A DNA stretch of 64,000 nucleotides from Silvania confinis (GTDB taxonomy: Bacteria; Pseudomonadota; Gammaproteobacteria; Enterobacterales; Enterobacteriaceae), in the NCBI RefSeq assembly GCF_025564085.1, contig NZ_JAMGZJ010000074.1, positions 1-64,000 of the forward strand, given 5' to 3'. Each line of letters opens with the position of its first letter. Positions within the stretch are counted from its first letter, which is position 1. Shown piece by piece: positions 25,748 to 35,413 of this stretch. The position numbers and the translations under genes were made by a program. The notes under the pieces were generated by a model. That model had not been told where the DNA came from and searched no databases. It saw nothing but the letters and a program-made list of their open reading frames with translations.

Positions 25748-26956
25748 ATGGAATCCTGGAAAGTTAACCTCATTTCGGTCTGGTTTGGTTGTTTTTTCAC
25801 CGGCCTGGCCATCAGCCAGATTTTACCCTTTTTGCCGCTGTACGTGGCTCAGCTTGGCGTCTCGTCGCACGAGGCACTGTCGATGTGGTCGGGGCTGGTC
25901 TTCAGCGTCACCTTCCTGGTGTCGGCCATCGTCTCGCCGATGTGGGGTAGCCTGGCAGACCGCAAGGGGCGCAAGCTGATGCTGCTGCGCGCCTCGCTGG
26001 GGATGGCGGTGGCGATCCTGCTGCAGGCTTTTGCCACCAACGTCTGGCAGCTGTTTTTGCTGCGCGCGCTGATGGGGCTGACCTCCGGCTATATTCCCAA
26101 CGCGATGGCGCTGGTGGCGTCGCAGGTTCCCCGCGAGCGCAGCGGCTGGGCGATCAGTACCCTCTCTACCGCGCAGATCAGCGGGGTGATTGGCGGCCCG
26201 CTGATGGGCGGCTTCCTCGCGGATCACGTCGGTCTGCGCGCGGTGTTCTTTATTACCGCTTTTTTGCTGATGGTCAGCTTCCTGGTGACCTTCTTTCTGA
26301 TTAAAGAGGGGGCGCGTCCGCGCGTGAGCAAGGCCCAGCGCCTGAGCGGAAAAGCCGTTTTCGCCTCGTTGCCTTATCCGGGGCTGGTGATTAGCCTGTT
26401 TGTCACCACCCTGGTTATTCAGCTCTGCAACGGCTCGGTGGGGCCGATTCTGGCGCTGTTTATCCAGTCGATGGCCCCCGACAGCAGCAATATTGCTTTC
26501 CTCAGTGGAATGATTGCCGCCGTGCCGGGGGTCTCTGCCCTGATGTCCGCGCCACGGCTGGGCAAGCTCGGGGATCGGATTGGCACCGGGCGGATCCTGA
26601 TGGCCACCCTGGTGGTGGCGGTAGGGTTGTTCTTTGCAATGTCTTTTGTCACCACCCCGTTCCAGCTTGGGGTTTTGCGCTTCCTGCTGGGCTTTGCCGA
26701 TGGCGCGATGCTGCCCGCCGTGCAAACCCTGCTGATCAAATATTCCAGCGACCAGGTGACCGGACGGATCTTCGGTTATAACCAGTCATTTATGTATTTA
26801 GGCAATGTCGCCGGGCCGCTGATGGGGGCGGGAGTATCGGCGATGGCAGGATTCCGCTGGGTATTTGCGGCCACCGCCGTGGTGGTGTTGCTCAATATTA
26901 TTCAGCTGGCGTGGGCGATGCGCCGTCAGCGCGCGCAGGCCGCCGCCCGGCGCTAA
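25748..26956 (+). CDS. MdtG-like MFS efflux transporter
   Basis: Twelve-segment major facilitator of 402 aa. Motif A reads [16 protein letters not shown] and the domain resembles E. coli MdtG throughout (for example [20 protein letters not shown] and [20 protein letters not shown]), but it is clearly diverged. MdtG confers fosfomycin and deoxycholate tolerance; the substrate here is unknown. It follows the extensin-family gene on the same strand after 133 bp and is followed by a bidirectional terminator. It is probably a paralogue, since mdtG itself is elsewhere in E. coli. Confidence 0.8.
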   Translation: MESWKVNLISVWFGCFFTGLAISQILPFLPLYVAQLGVSSHEALSMWSGLVFSVTFLVSAIVSPMWGSLADRKGRKLMLLRASLGMAVAILLQAFATNVWQLFLLRALMGLTSGYIPNAMALVASQVPRERSGWAISTLSTAQISGVIGGPLMGGFLADHVGLRAVFFITAFLLMVSFLVTFFLIKEGARPRVSKAQRLSGKAVFASLPYPGLVISLFVTTLVIQLCNGSVGPILALFIQSMAPDSSNIAFLSGMIAAVPGVSALMSAPRLGKLGDRIGTGRILMATLVVAVGLFFAMSFVTTPFQLGVLRFLLGFADGAMLPAVQTLLIKYSSDQVTGRIFGYNQSFMYLGNVAGPLMGAGVSAMAGFRWVFAATAVVVLLNIIQLAWAMRRQRAQAAARR

Positions 26957-26984
26957 AGTCGATGTACAATATATTTTTCTTATG

Positions 26985-27015
26985 ACCGTCATTATCATTA
27001 ATTTGAAATGACGGT
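26985..27015. terminator. Terminator-like hairpin after the MdtG-like gene
   Basis: Arms ACCGTCATT and AATGACGGT are perfect complements around a 13-base AT-rich loop, followed by TCTTATTTTA. The loop is long, so strength is uncertain. Confidence 0.6.
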
Positions 27016-27196
27016 TCTTATTTTATATTAATTTGCATAATAAGATTTGCGCTTAATTTAAAATTGCGTATTTATGACGTCCCGCGATCTATTTCACAAA
27101 AAACGCACTTCATTTCTGAAAATAATACATCCCCCCACTTTGCAAGTTCTTCACGGAATGCTAAGTTCAGCAAAAAACCGCTAAGGAAATAGTGCT

Positions 27197-27457
27197 GTGA
27201 AAAATCTCATTGCTGAATTGCTGGTCAAGCTGGCAGAAAAGGAAGAAGAGTCAAAAGAGCTGGTCGCTCAGGTCGAGGCCCTGGAGATCGTGGTTACAGC
27301 TTTGTTACGCCAGATGGCACAAAGCGATCAGCAGGTGCTGATCAAAAACATAGAGGGGGCACTGGAACAAGCCCGACCCGACGCTGAAGTCCCCGCCCAT
27401 GACAGTGAAATGCTGCAGCAGTATGTGAACAAATTGTTGCGACACCCGCGCAGCTAG
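27197..27457 (+). CDS. iraP: Anti-adaptor IraP
   Basis: Cytoplasmic protein of 86 aa, matching E. coli IraP in length and over [20 protein letters not shown]. It binds the response regulator RssB and so protects sigma-S from ClpXP during phosphate starvation and PhoPQ induction. The N-terminal half is a predicted coiled coil. It precedes phoA as in E. coli. The AT-rich upstream 180 bases should hold its ppGpp/PhoP-responsive promoter, which I cannot place exactly. Confidence 0.95.
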   Translation: MKNLIAELLVKLAEKEEESKELVAQVEALEIVVTALLRQMAQSDQQVLIKNIEGALEQARPDAEVPAHDSEMLQQYVNKLLRHPRS

Positions 27458-27477
27458 CCCCTTCAGTCTTTCGCCCG

Positions 27478-27511
27478 CTGTCATAGAACCGTCATATCTG
27501 ATGCCTATAGT
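27478..27511 (+). promoter_or_regulatory. phoA promoter with Pho box
   Basis: CTGTCATAGAACCGTCATAT (27478-27497) is a Pho box of two CTGTCATA-like half-sites 11 bp apart. A -10 element TATAGT (27506-27511) follows. The arrangement is that of E. coli phoA, where PhoB replaces a -35. Confidence 0.85.
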
Positions 27512-27556
27512 CGCTCTGTTTTATTTTTTGATGTATTTCTACATGGAGAAAAATAA

Positions 27557-28975
27557 GTGAAACAGAGCGCACTCTATATCGCATTAATGCCCTTATTATT
27601 TACCCCCGTTATTTATGCTGAAACGGCGGCCACCCATCCGGTACTGGAAAACCGTTCCGCGCAGGGCGATATCACCCAGCCTGGCGGTGCGCGTCGCCTG
27701 TCAGAAGATCAGACCGCTGCGCTGCGCGCTTCGTTGAATGACAAACCCGCTAAAAATATTATTCTGCTGATTGGCGACGGGATGGGCGATTCCGAAATTA
27801 CTGCTGCGCGTAATTACGCAGAAGGCGCGGGCGGCTTTTTCAAAGGCATCGATGCCCTGCCGCTGACCGGGCAATACACCCACTACGCGCTGGATAAAAA
27901 ATCCGGCAAACCGGATTACGTCACCGACTCTGCCGCCTCCGCGACCGCGTGGACCACCGGTGTGAAGACCTATAATGGCGCGCTGGGCGTGGATATCCAT
28001 GAGAAAGATCACCAGACCATCCTCGAGCTTGCCAAAGCAGCGGGGCTGGCGACCGGCAACGTCTCAACGGCCGAACTGCAGGATGCGACCCCGGCTGCAT
28101 TAGTGGCCCACGTGACCTCGCGCAAATGCTATGGCCCGACGGTCACCAGCGAAAAATGCGCCAGCAATGCGCTGGAAAAAGGCGGCAAAGGCTCGATCAC
28201 CGAGCAGTTGCTGAATGCCCGGGCTGACGTCACCCTCGGCGGCGGGGCGAAAACCTTCGCCGAAACCGCCACCACCGGCGAGTGGCAGGGGAAAACTCTG
28301 CGTGAGCAGGCGCAGGCGCGCGGCTACCAGCTGGTAAGCGATGCTTCGTCTCTTGCAGCGATCACCGAAGCCGGTCAGGATAAGCCGCTGCTGGGCCTCT
28401 TTGCCGAAGGCAACATGCCGGTACGCTGGGAAGGGCCGAAAGCCAGCTATCACGGCAACATCGATAAGCCTGCTGTAACCTGTACGCCAAATCCTAAGCG
28501 TAACGACGCGGTGCCAACTCTGGCGGCGATGACCGATAAAGCCATCTCCCTGCTGAGCAAAAACGAAAAGGGCTTCTTCCTGCAGGTGGAAGGTGCATCG
28601 ATCGATAAGCAGGATCACGCGGCGAATCCGTGTGGCCAGATTGGCGAAACCGTCGATCTGGACGAGGCGGTACAAAAGGCGCTGGCGTTTGCGAAGCAGG
28701 ATGGCAATACGCTGGTGATTGTGACCGCTGACCATGCTCATGCCAGCCAGATCGTGGCCCCGGACACCAAAGCCCCGGGCCTGACCCAGGCGCTGACCAC
28801 CAAAGACGGTGCGGTGATGGCGATGAGCTACGGCAACTCGGAAGAGGAGTCGATGGAACATACCGGCAGCCAGCTGCGTATCGCCGCCTACGGTCCGCAT
28901 GCGGCTAACGTGGTGGGTCTGACCGATCAAACCGATCTGTTCTACACCATGAAAGCGGCATTAAGTCTGAAGTAA
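27557..28975 (+). CDS. phoA: Alkaline phosphatase PhoA
   Basis: Periplasmic phosphomonoesterase of 472 aa, starting at GTG as in E. coli. A signal peptide is followed by the mature enzyme. The nucleophile is in [14 protein letters not shown], and metal ligands lie in [21 protein letters not shown] and [16 protein letters not shown]. The two disulfide pairs are kept ([14 protein letters not shown] and TCTPNP..NPCG). Expression is expected under phosphate limitation through the upstream Pho box. Confidence 0.98.
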   Translation: MKQSALYIALMPLLFTPVIYAETAATHPVLENRSAQGDITQPGGARRLSEDQTAALRASLNDKPAKNIILLIGDGMGDSEITAARNYAEGAGGFFKGIDALPLTGQYTHYALDKKSGKPDYVTDSAASATAWTTGVKTYNGALGVDIHEKDHQTILELAKAAGLATGNVSTAELQDATPAALVAHVTSRKCYGPTVTSEKCASNALEKGGKGSITEQLLNARADVTLGGGAKTFAETATTGEWQGKTLREQAQARGYQLVSDASSLAAITEAGQDKPLLGLFAEGNMPVRWEGPKASYHGNIDKPAVTCTPNPKRNDAVPTLAAMTDKAISLLSKNEKGFFLQVEGASIDKQDHAANPCGQIGETVDLDEAVQKALAFAKQDGNTLVIVTADHAHASQIVAPDTKAPGLTQALTTKDGAVMAMSYGNSEEESMEHTGSQLRIAAYGPHAANVVGLTDQTDLFYTMKAALSLK

Positions 28976-28983
28976 CCTCGCTG

Positions 28984-29019
28984 CCCGGCAGGAAAATTTC
29001 CCTGCCGGGTGGTTTTTTT
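28984..29019 (+). terminator. Rho-independent terminator after phoA
   Basis: Arms CCCGGCAGG and CCTGCCGGG around AAAATTTC, followed by GTGG and a run of seven thymines. psiF therefore needs read-through or its own promoter. Confidence 0.9.
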
Positions 29020-29067
29020 ATCAGCACCGACCAGACTTAGGGTGAACATTCACTGAAGGATAGTGCT

Positions 29068-29388
29068 ATGAAAATCACACTGCTGGTTACTCTGCTATTC
29101 AGCCTGTTCTCGCTCGCCCCGGCGGGTGCGCAAGATAAACAACCCACCCCGCAGCAGCAACGTATGACCACCTGCAATCAGCAGGCCACCGCCCAGGCGC
29201 TGAAAGGCGATTCCCGAAAAACTTACATGAGCGATTGCCTGAAAAATTCCTCGTCTAAGCCTGCTGAAAAAAGCCTGACGCCGCAGCAGCAAAAGATGCG
29301 CGAATGCAACGTGCAGGCGACGGAGCAATCCCTGAAAGGGGACGATAGGAATAAGTTTATGAGTGGCTGTTTGAAGAAATCTGTCTAG
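29068..29388 (+). CDS. psiF: Phosphate-starvation-inducible protein PsiF
   Basis: Small secreted protein of 106 aa with a signal peptide ending near AGAQ. It consists of two PsiF repeats, each with TPQQQ.M..CN.QAT.Q.LKGD.R..(Y/F)MS.CLK. The paired cysteines in each repeat suggest a disulfide-linked periplasmic fold. In E. coli it is induced with phoA under phosphate starvation; its biochemical role is unknown. Confidence 0.95.
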   Translation: MKITLLVTLLFSLFSLAPAGAQDKQPTPQQQRMTTCNQQATAQALKGDSRKTYMSDCLKNSSSKPAEKSLTPQQQKMRECNVQATEQSLKGDDRNKFMSGCLKKSV

Positions 29389-29395
29389 TTCAAAA

Positions 29396-29428
29396 GGGTG
29401 AGCCGTTCCGGCGGCTCACCCGAAATTT
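29396..29428 (+). terminator. Terminator-like hairpin after psiF
   Basis: Perfect 10 bp arms GGGTGAGCCG and CGGCTCACCC, followed by GAAATTT. The T-run is short, so this is moderately supported. Confidence 0.7.
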
Positions 29429-29500
29429 CATACTTAGCCTTTAGTAACCCTTTCTATAATTTGGGAAATTCTATACAGATCAGAGAATTCCCAAAATCAT

Positions 29501-30601
29501 ATGAATGATGACAACGTTTACAGCAAAGCCTTTGCCCGAGAAGGAATTAATCAACCTCGTTCGGCAGATGAGCATTATCGCTCGGGTTTGCGTTTTGCAC
29601 GGCGGCTGCGTTTACCGAGGACGGCGGGTCTGGCTATCCTCTTCTTCCCTGTTGCCAGCGTGCTGGTCGAAGAGGCGGTTGCAGGGACATGGTGGCTGTT
29701 GCTGGTGGGTTGGGCGTTTATCTGGCCCCATCTGGCCTGGCAATTGTCGGCCCGTTCCGCCGATCCTTATCATAATGAAATCGTTAATCTCAAAATCGAT
29801 GCCATTGTTGCCGGGATCTGGATCGGGATGATGGGCATGAATGTGATGCCCACCGCCGCGCTGGTGATGATGATGGGGATGAACCTGATGGGGACGGGGG
29901 GATTACGCCTCTTCGGCTCCGGGGCGCTGATGACCACTCTTGCGGTGATCGTCACCCTGCAGTTAACCCACGGCGTACCGCACTTCACCAGCACGCCGCT
30001 GGAAAGTCTGCTCGCGTTGCCGGTGCTTGTCGCCTATCCCCTGATCTTCGCCTGGGTCAGCCATCGCACCACCACCCGCCTGTCCGAGCATAAACGGCGG
30101 CTGGAGTTGATGAGCAATCTCGACGGGATGACCGGGGTGTTTAACCGTCGTCACTGGGAATTACTGCTGCGCACGGAGTTTGAAAACTGTCGCCGCTACC
30201 ACCGCAGCGCCACCATTCTGGTGATCGATATCGATCACTTTAAGAGCATCAACGATACCTGGGGCCATGACGTGGGCGATCACGCAATCATCGCCGTTAC
30301 CCGCCAGCTGCAGCTCACGCTGCGCGCCTGCGATATGGTCGGGCGTTTTGGCGGGGATGAGTTTACGGTGATCATGAGCGGAACGTCGCCAGAAAGCGCG
30401 ATCGCGGCGATGTCGCGGGTTCACGAGCGGCTGGCTGATTTCCACCTGCCCGCTGCGCCGCAGGTGAGGCTGAGTATCAGCGTAGGCGTCGCGCCGTTAA
30501 CCGCGTCGATGGTGCATTATCAGGAGTGGCTGAAAGCGGCAGATATCGCGCTCTATAAGGCGAAAAATGCCGGACGTAATCGCACCGAAGTGGCAGCATA
30601 A
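29501..30601 (+). CDS. dgcC: Diguanylate cyclase DgcC (AdrA/YaiC)
   Basis: Membrane-bound cyclase of 366 aa making c-di-GMP from two GTP. Residues 40-190 hold the MASE2 membrane domain, with several segments including a methionine-rich one (GMMGMNVMPTAALVMMMGMN). The GGDEF domain follows, with the catalytic GRFGGDEF near residue 283 and an RxxD inhibitory site (RACD) five residues before it. In enteric bacteria CsgD induces it to switch on cellulose synthesis. It is convergent with proC, 14 bases away. Confidence 0.95.
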   Translation: MNDDNVYSKAFAREGINQPRSADEHYRSGLRFARRLRLPRTAGLAILFFPVASVLVEEAVAGTWWLLLVGWAFIWPHLAWQLSARSADPYHNEIVNLKIDAIVAGIWIGMMGMNVMPTAALVMMMGMNLMGTGGLRLFGSGALMTTLAVIVTLQLTHGVPHFTSTPLESLLALPVLVAYPLIFAWVSHRTTTRLSEHKRRLELMSNLDGMTGVFNRRHWELLLRTEFENCRRYHRSATILVIDIDHFKSINDTWGHDVGDHAIIAVTRQLQLTLRACDMVGRFGGDEFTVIMSGTSPESAIAAMSRVHERLADFHLPAAPQVRLSISVGVAPLTASMVHYQEWLKAADIALYKAKNAGRNRTEVAA

Positions 30602-30615
30602 CGCCCGGCTATCGG

Positions 30616-31425
30616 TCAGGATTTACTCAGTAGCTCTGATTTTTCCATGCACTTGGTCATGGCTTCAATAACCGCTGAGCGGAATCCGCGTTCTTCCAGA
30701 ACGCGCACTGCTTCGATGGTGGTGCCGCCAGGTGAGCAGACCATGTCCTTCAGTTCGCCCGGATGTTTCCCGGTTTCCAGCACCATTTTGGCGGAGCCCA
30801 TCACCGCCTGTGCCGCAAATTTATAGGCCTGCGCACGCGGCATACCGCCCAGCACCGCCGCATCGGCCATCGCCTCGATAAATATAAACACGTAGGCAGG
30901 TGCCGAACCGCTGACCCCCACCACCGGATGGATCATCGCCTCGGCAATCACTTCGGCTTCGCCAAAGCAGCGGAAGATGTTAATCACATCGGCCGTCTCT
31001 TCTGTCGTCACCAGCGCGTTAGGGGTGATGGAGGTCATCCCGGCGTTAACCAGCGACGGGGTGTTCGGCATGGCGCGGACGATTTTGCGATCGTGGCCCA
31101 GTGCACGCGCCAGCTGATCGAGGGTGACGCCTGCGGCAATCGACACCACCAGCGTATCTTTATTCAGGCTCGAGGTGATGTCGCCCAGCACTTTGAGCAT
31201 GATGTTGGGTTTGACCGCGCCGAAGACGATATCAGCGACCTGGGCCACTTCCTGCGCGCTTTGTGCGGCGTTGATCCCATACTGGTCGTGCAGGGCGGCG
31301 ACCTTGTCCGGCGACGGGGTATAGACCCAAATCTGGCCGGGCAGCACCTGGCCGCTGGCAATCAGGCCGCCGAGAATGGCTTTGCCCATGTTACCGCAGC
31401 CGATAAAACCGATTTTCTTCTCCAT
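30616..31425 (-). CDS. proC: Pyrroline-5-carboxylate reductase ProC
   Basis: Cytoplasmic enzyme of 269 aa that reduces pyrroline-5-carboxylate to proline with NADPH, the last step of proline synthesis. The Rossmann motif GFIGCGNMGKAI lies at the N-terminus and the C-terminal P5CR signature around MVCSPGGTTIEAVRVLEE is complete. The ATG is chosen over a GTG one codon upstream to match the E. coli start. Confidence 0.98.
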   Translation of the reverse strand: MEKKIGFIGCGNMGKAILGGLIASGQVLPGQIWVYTPSPDKVAALHDQYGINAAQSAQEVAQVADIVFGAVKPNIMLKVLGDITSSLNKDTLVVSIAAGVTLDQLARALGHDRKIVRAMPNTPSLVNAGMTSITPNALVTTEETADVINIFRCFGEAEVIAEAMIHPVVGVSGSAPAYVFIFIEAMADAAVLGGMPRAQAYKFAAQAVMGSAKMVLETGKHPGELKDMVCSPGGTTIEAVRVLEERGFRSAVIEAMTKCMEKSELLSKS

Positions 31426-31565
31426 CACATCTCCCTCTTAGACTTTGTTATGTCTGTGGAACTTTAGCCTATCGCGGTTTTTTACGCAGCATTAAAGCGT
31501 CTGCGACTTTGCCTGGCGTGGAAAGCAGGCGACAATAGCGCATTACTGTTTGCCGGGGAGAGAAC

Positions 31566-32024
31566 ATGGCGATTTGGGTGGATGCCGATGCGTGTCCGAA
31601 TGTGATTAAAGAGATCCTGTTTCGCGCCGCCGAGCGCGTGCAGATGCCGATGACGCTGGTGGCGAATCAGACGATCCGCGTGCCACCTTCCCGCTTTATC
31701 CGCTCCCTGCGGGTATCGGCCGGGTTTGATGAAGCCGATAATGAAATTGTCCGCCTGTGCAGTCCGGAGGATCTGGTGATCACTGCCGATATCCCACTGG
31801 CGGCCGAGGTACTGGAGAAAGGCGCCGCCGCGCTGAACCCGCGTGGCGAACGCTATTCCCCGGCGACGATCCGCGAAAAGCTGACGATGCGAGACTTTAT
31901 GGACACCCTGCGCGGCAGCGGTATTCAGACCGGTGGGCCAGATGGCTTATCCCAACGCGACCGGCAGATGTTTGCCGCAGAGCTGGATAAGTGGCTGCTG
32001 GAAGTGAAACGTCGTCAGGGCTAA
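31566..32024 (+). CDS. yaiI: YaiI, UPF0178 family protein
   Basis: Protein of 152 aa beginning [17 protein letters not shown], the conserved acidic N-terminus of the UPF0178 (DUF188) family, which is distantly related to PIN/NYN-type nucleases. A GGGGAGAG ribosome site lies upstream. Function is not established. It sits between proC (divergent) and aroL as in E. coli. Confidence 0.93.
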   Translation: MAIWVDADACPNVIKEILFRAAERVQMPMTLVANQTIRVPPSRFIRSLRVSAGFDEADNEIVRLCSPEDLVITADIPLAAEVLEKGAAALNPRGERYSPATIREKLTMRDFMDTLRGSGIQTGGPDGLSQRDRQMFAAELDKWLLEVKRRQG

Positions 32025-32167
32025 TCATTCATAATATTTATGATTGTGCTACCCTACGCGCGTTGTGGGGTTGTCAACGACAGGTGGGTTCAGGTAAGGT
32101 GAGCGCACCAGTCATTGCCATCATTTCTTTACAGCATCCCCCCTGATTTTTCTGGGGTTGACTGAGT

Positions 32168-32208
32168 TGTAATTTTAATACCACATCTGATGTAATAATT
32201 TTTTTACG
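32168..32208 (+). promoter_or_regulatory. Candidate TyrR boxes upstream of aroL
   Basis: TGTAATAATTTTTTTACG (32191-32208) fits TGTAAA-N6-TTTACA well. TGTAATTTTAATACCACA (32168-32185) fits weakly, one turn-related step upstream (23 bp). E. coli aroL is repressed by TyrR through a strong box next to weaker ones, with TrpR also acting. I do not see a convincing Trp operator. Confidence 0.55.
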
Positions 32209-32297
32209 ATTACGCGGTATGCTCGTTCAAGAGTATTATTGCGCGTTTTTAGACTTCACGCTCCGCACGCCTGCGGCCTCAAGGGGAACACCTGGTT

Positions 32298-32822
32298 ATG
32301 ACCCAGCCTATTTTTTTAATTGGCCCCCGCGGCTGTGGCAAAACAACCGTCGGCCTTGAACTGGCGCGTCTCTGCCAGAGTCAGTTTGTCGATACCGATC
32401 ACTGGTTGCAGACCCACGCCGGGAAAAGCATTGCTGAGATTGTCGAACAGGAAGGCTGGGACAGTTTCCGCGCCCGCGAAACGGCCACCCTTGAAGCGGT
32501 GACTGCCACGTCCGGGATCATCGCCACCGGCGGCGGGATTATCTTATCCGCATACAACCGGCAGTTTATGCGCGAGAAGGGGATTGTCATCTACCTGAGC
32601 GCGCCGGTACCGGTGCTGGTTGAACGGCTGGAGGCGTCCCCGGAAGAGGGGCAGCGCCCGACGCTGACCGGCAAGCCCATCAGCGAAGAGGTGAGCGCGG
32701 TGCTTGCCGAGCGCGACGCGCTGTATCGCGAAGCCGCCCACCACGTTGTCGATGCGTCGTTAACCCCCGCCCAGGTGGTGCAGCACATTGTCAGGGTGCT
32801 GGATCTGGCATGCGCCAGTTAA
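32298..32822 (+). CDS. aroL: Shikimate kinase II AroL
   Basis: Cytoplasmic kinase of 174 aa phosphorylating shikimate in the chorismate pathway. Walker A is [11 protein letters not shown], the shikimate-binding DTDHW follows near residue 32, and the glycine-rich [11 protein letters not shown] is present. It heads the aroL-yaiA-aroM group, with yaiA 44 bp downstream, and has TyrR-like boxes upstream. Confidence 0.97.
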   Translation: MTQPIFLIGPRGCGKTTVGLELARLCQSQFVDTDHWLQTHAGKSIAEIVEQEGWDSFRARETATLEAVTATSGIIATGGGIILSAYNRQFMREKGIVIYLSAPVPVLVERLEASPEEGQRPTLTGKPISEEVSAVLAERDALYREAAHHVVDASLTPAQVVQHIVRVLDLACAS

Positions 32823-32866
32823 CTGATGTCTATACTGATAGTTCAGCCATTAAATAAGGATGAACT

Positions 32867-33058
32867 ATGCCAACCAGACCTCCCTATCCGCGTGAAGCCC
32901 GTATTGTTGCCGTTGAAAAAGGCGCGACGGGCCAGACCGTCACCTGGTATCAGCTGCGCGCCGACCATCCGAAACCTGATTCGCTGATCAGCGAACATGA
33001 AACGGAGTCGGAAGCGCAGGATGCCAAAGTGCGTTACGAAGATCCCGATAAGTCCTGA
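32867..33058 (+). CDS. yaiA: YaiA, small conserved protein
   Basis: Protein of 63 aa, same length as E. coli YaiA, with the conserved run [18 protein letters not shown]. It is hydrophilic with no signal peptide. It lies 44 bp after aroL and is likely cotranscribed. A role in the shikimate pathway is suggested only by the linkage. Confidence 0.93.
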   Translation: MPTRPPYPREARIVAVEKGATGQTVTWYQLRADHPKPDSLISEHETESEAQDAKVRYEDPDKS

Positions 33059-33295
33059 GTTCTTTCTGAAAGCGACAAGAAAGGTACTGCTGTCACATTT
33101 TTGCAAAACAGACAACCGTATACGGAGAGGAATATTCAGGTTTAACAGAGGCATTGTTTTTCAGCGCCGGATATTTACATTCCGGCTCCTGAAACAGCTG
33201 CTACGCTTTTCAGCGGTTAATTATTGAACAATAAAACGTGCAGCGAAGTGTGACTGTGTCATGGCAGTGGTTGTGAGTAGAGAAAGGCGAGAACG

Positions 33296-33973
33296 ATGAA
33301 AGCGACGTTGGCGATCCTCACCATTGGGGTAGTCCCGGTAAGTGAAGTATTACCGCTCTTAACCGAGCATGTGTCTGAACAACAGATTACCCATCACAGC
33401 CTGTTGAGTCAGTTGAGTCGGGACGAGGTCATGGAGGACTACGCGCCCGAGCCCGGCGATGTGCTGTTGCCGACGTTACTCAGCGATGGCGGGCTGGCAA
33501 ATGTCTCGCTACGCAAGATTGAGCGTGCCCTGCAAAGCGTCATCGAAGTGCTCGATAACCAGGGTTATGACGTGATCCTGCTGATGAGCACCGCCAATAT
33601 TACCGGCCTCGTTGCCCGCAAGGCGATCCTGCTGGAGCCGATGCGGATCATTCCCCCGCTGGTGGGATCGATTGTCGACAGCCATCAGGTTGGGGTGATC
33701 GTGCCGATCCCCGAACTGCTGGAAAACCAGTCACAGAAGTGGCAAGGGCTGGTCAATGCGCCGCTGCTGGCGGTGGCCAATCCCATCTGGGACAGCGAAG
33801 CGAAACTGATCGACGCCGGACGCGATCTGCTGGATCGCGGAGCCGACGTGCTGATGCTCGATTGCCTCGGTTTCCACCAGCGTCACCGTGACTTATTGCA
33901 AAAAACGCTGGACGTGCCGGTGCTGCTTTCTAACGTGCTGGTTGCCCGCCTGGCCTCGGAATTGCTGGTGTAA
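33296..33973 (+). CDS. aroM: AroM family protein
   Basis: Cytoplasmic protein of 225 aa, complete relative to the AroM family, beginning [20 protein letters not shown] and containing [19 protein letters not shown]. Its enzymatic role is unknown; in E. coli it is expressed with aroL-yaiA and so is TyrR-linked. The 237 bp gap from yaiA has no strong terminator. Confidence 0.93.
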   Translation: MKATLAILTIGVVPVSEVLPLLTEHVSEQQITHHSLLSQLSRDEVMEDYAPEPGDVLLPTLLSDGGLANVSLRKIERALQSVIEVLDNQGYDVILLMSTANITGLVARKAILLEPMRIIPPLVGSIVDSHQVGVIVPIPELLENQSQKWQGLVNAPLLAVANPIWDSEAKLIDAGRDLLDRGADVLMLDCLGFHQRHRDLLQKTLDVPVLLSNVLVARLASELLV

Positions 33974-34045
33974 TGATTTTACGTGACAGGCATGGAGTGT
34001 CACCCCTATATTGGATTCACATCCAATGACAATAAGGACCAGTCC

Positions 34046-34330
34046 ATGCTTCAAAGTAATGAATACTTTTCCGGTAAAGTGAAATCCATTGGTTTTACCA
34101 GCAGCATTACTGGCCGTGCCAGTGTCGGCGTGATGGCGGAAGGCGAGTATGCCTTCGGTACCGCAGAGCCTGAAGAGATGACCGTCGTGAGCGGTTCGCT
34201 GAAAGTGTTATTGCCGGGCGAAACCGAGTGGAAGATTTATAACCCAGGCGATGTTTTCAACGTGCCTGGCCACAGTGAGTTCCATCTGCAGGTGGCTGAA
34301 CCTGCGTCCTACCTGTGTCGCTACCTGTAA
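34046..34330 (+). CDS. ppnP: Pyrimidine/purine nucleoside phosphorylase PpnP (YaiE)
   Basis: Cupin-fold enzyme of 94 aa that splits purine and pyrimidine nucleosides with phosphate to base and ribose-1-phosphate. The cupin core [17 protein letters not shown] is present. An upstream in-frame extension of 21 codons has no ribosome site; the ATG after AATAAGGACC gives the E. coli length and is preferred. Confidence 0.93.
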   Translation: MLQSNEYFSGKVKSIGFTSSITGRASVGVMAEGEYAFGTAEPEEMTVVSGSLKVLLPGETEWKIYNPGDVFNVPGHSEFHLQVAEPASYLCRYL

Positions 34331-34336
34331 AAAAAA

Positions 34337-34358
34337 AGAGCCGGGTTAACCCGGCTCT
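34337..34358. terminator. Bidirectional terminator between ppnP and rdgC
   Basis: AGAGCCGGGTT and AACCCGGCTCT form an uninterrupted 22 bp palindrome. The preceding run of A gives a T-run for minus-strand rdgC transcripts. The plus-strand side (GATTCTTT) is weaker. Confidence 0.88.
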
Positions 34359-34377
34359 GATTCTTTGCGTAAGCCTC

Positions 34378-35289
34378 TTAACGCTGCGCTTCGCCGCCTA
34401 ATCCTTCGACCAGACTCTGAATCAACGCCGCCAGTTCACCCGTCATCAGAATGAAATCCGCATCAAAACGCTGGGCATAATCTTCCCGGTCGATATCGTC
34501 GTTCTGATCGCGCAATTCGTCGCAGAATTTCAGGCGTTTAATTGAGCCATCGTCACACATCACGAACTGAATACGCTGCTGCCAGTCGAGGGCCAGCTTG
34601 GTGACCAGCTTGCCGGCTTCGATATGCACGGCGATTTCATCGCTGACCAAATCCTGCTTCTTGGCGCGGATCACGCCGCCGTCTTCGAGGATGGCTTTCA
34701 GCTCGGCTTCATCCAGCAGCTGGAAACCTTGCGCGACATTGTTGGCACGCACCCACTCGGTCAGCGTCAGCTCGATCGGATTTTCCATCGTCAGCGGCAC
34801 CACCGGCAGCGAGCCCAGGCTCTTACGCAGCAGGGCCAGCGTGTCTTCGGCTTTTTTGGCGCTGGCGCAGTCAACCATAATCAAGCCGTTCACCGTGTCG
34901 ATCCACATCATCGTCTGATTGAAGCGGCTAAAGGCGCGCGGCAGCAGCGAGTGCAGGACTTCGTCTTTCAGTGAATCTTTTTCGGTTTTTTTCAGCTTGC
35001 GGCCCTGTTCGGCTTCAAGCTTGAAAATTTTGGCTTCCAGCGCCTGTTTAACTACCGGCGTTGGCAGGATTTTCTCTTCCTTGCGCGCGCAGATGATGAT
35101 TTGACCATTGGTAGTGTGGGTCAGGGCATCGCTCTGTGATCCCATCGGCGGAACCCAACCGGTTTTCGCCATCTCCTGGCTGCCACACGGGGTAAATCCG
35201 TACAGGGCTAACTGTTTTTCCATCTCGTCTGCGCGAAGCTCGACGTCGCGGCTGAGACGGTAAACCATCAAATTTTTGAACCACAGCAT
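34378..35289 (-). CDS. rdgC: Recombination-associated protein RdgC
   Basis: Nucleoid-associated DNA-binding protein of 303 aa forming ring-shaped dimers; in E. coli it limits RecA activity and is needed when recombination is impaired. Blocks such as [23 protein letters not shown] and the C-terminal [11 protein letters not shown] are conserved. The start [11 protein letters not shown] matches E. coli; an open frame continues 22 codons upstream towards mak but is not expected to be translated. Confidence 0.96.
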   Translation of the reverse strand: MLWFKNLMVYRLSRDVELRADEMEKQLALYGFTPCGSQEMAKTGWVPPMGSQSDALTHTTNGQIIICARKEEKILPTPVVKQALEAKIFKLEAEQGRKLKKTEKDSLKDEVLHSLLPRAFSRFNQTMMWIDTVNGLIMVDCASAKKAEDTLALLRKSLGSLPVVPLTMENPIELTLTEWVRANNVAQGFQLLDEAELKAILEDGGVIRAKKQDLVSDEIAVHIEAGKLVTKLALDWQQRIQFVMCDDGSIKRLKFCDELRDQNDDIDREDYAQRFDADFILMTGELAALIQSLVEGLGGEAQR

Positions 35290-35413
35290 GATAATTTCCA
35301 CGGCCTTGTCGTTAAATGCAGCGGGCATGATAGCGAATTGTCGCATTGCTTGCATTGCTAATCGGGTAGTGGGCTTCTACTCTGTTGATAATCAAAAAAA
35401 TGAGGAGTGTCCT

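Noticed and set aside
25823..26725. Minus-strand open frame of 300 codons opposite the MdtG-like gene
   Set aside because: Extremely His/Gln/Arg-rich and antisense to a clear MFS transporter.
33166..33186. GCCGGA/TCCGGC hairpin between yaiA and aroM as a terminator
   Set aside because: Only six paired bases, a long AT loop and no T-run; not enough to claim an operon end.
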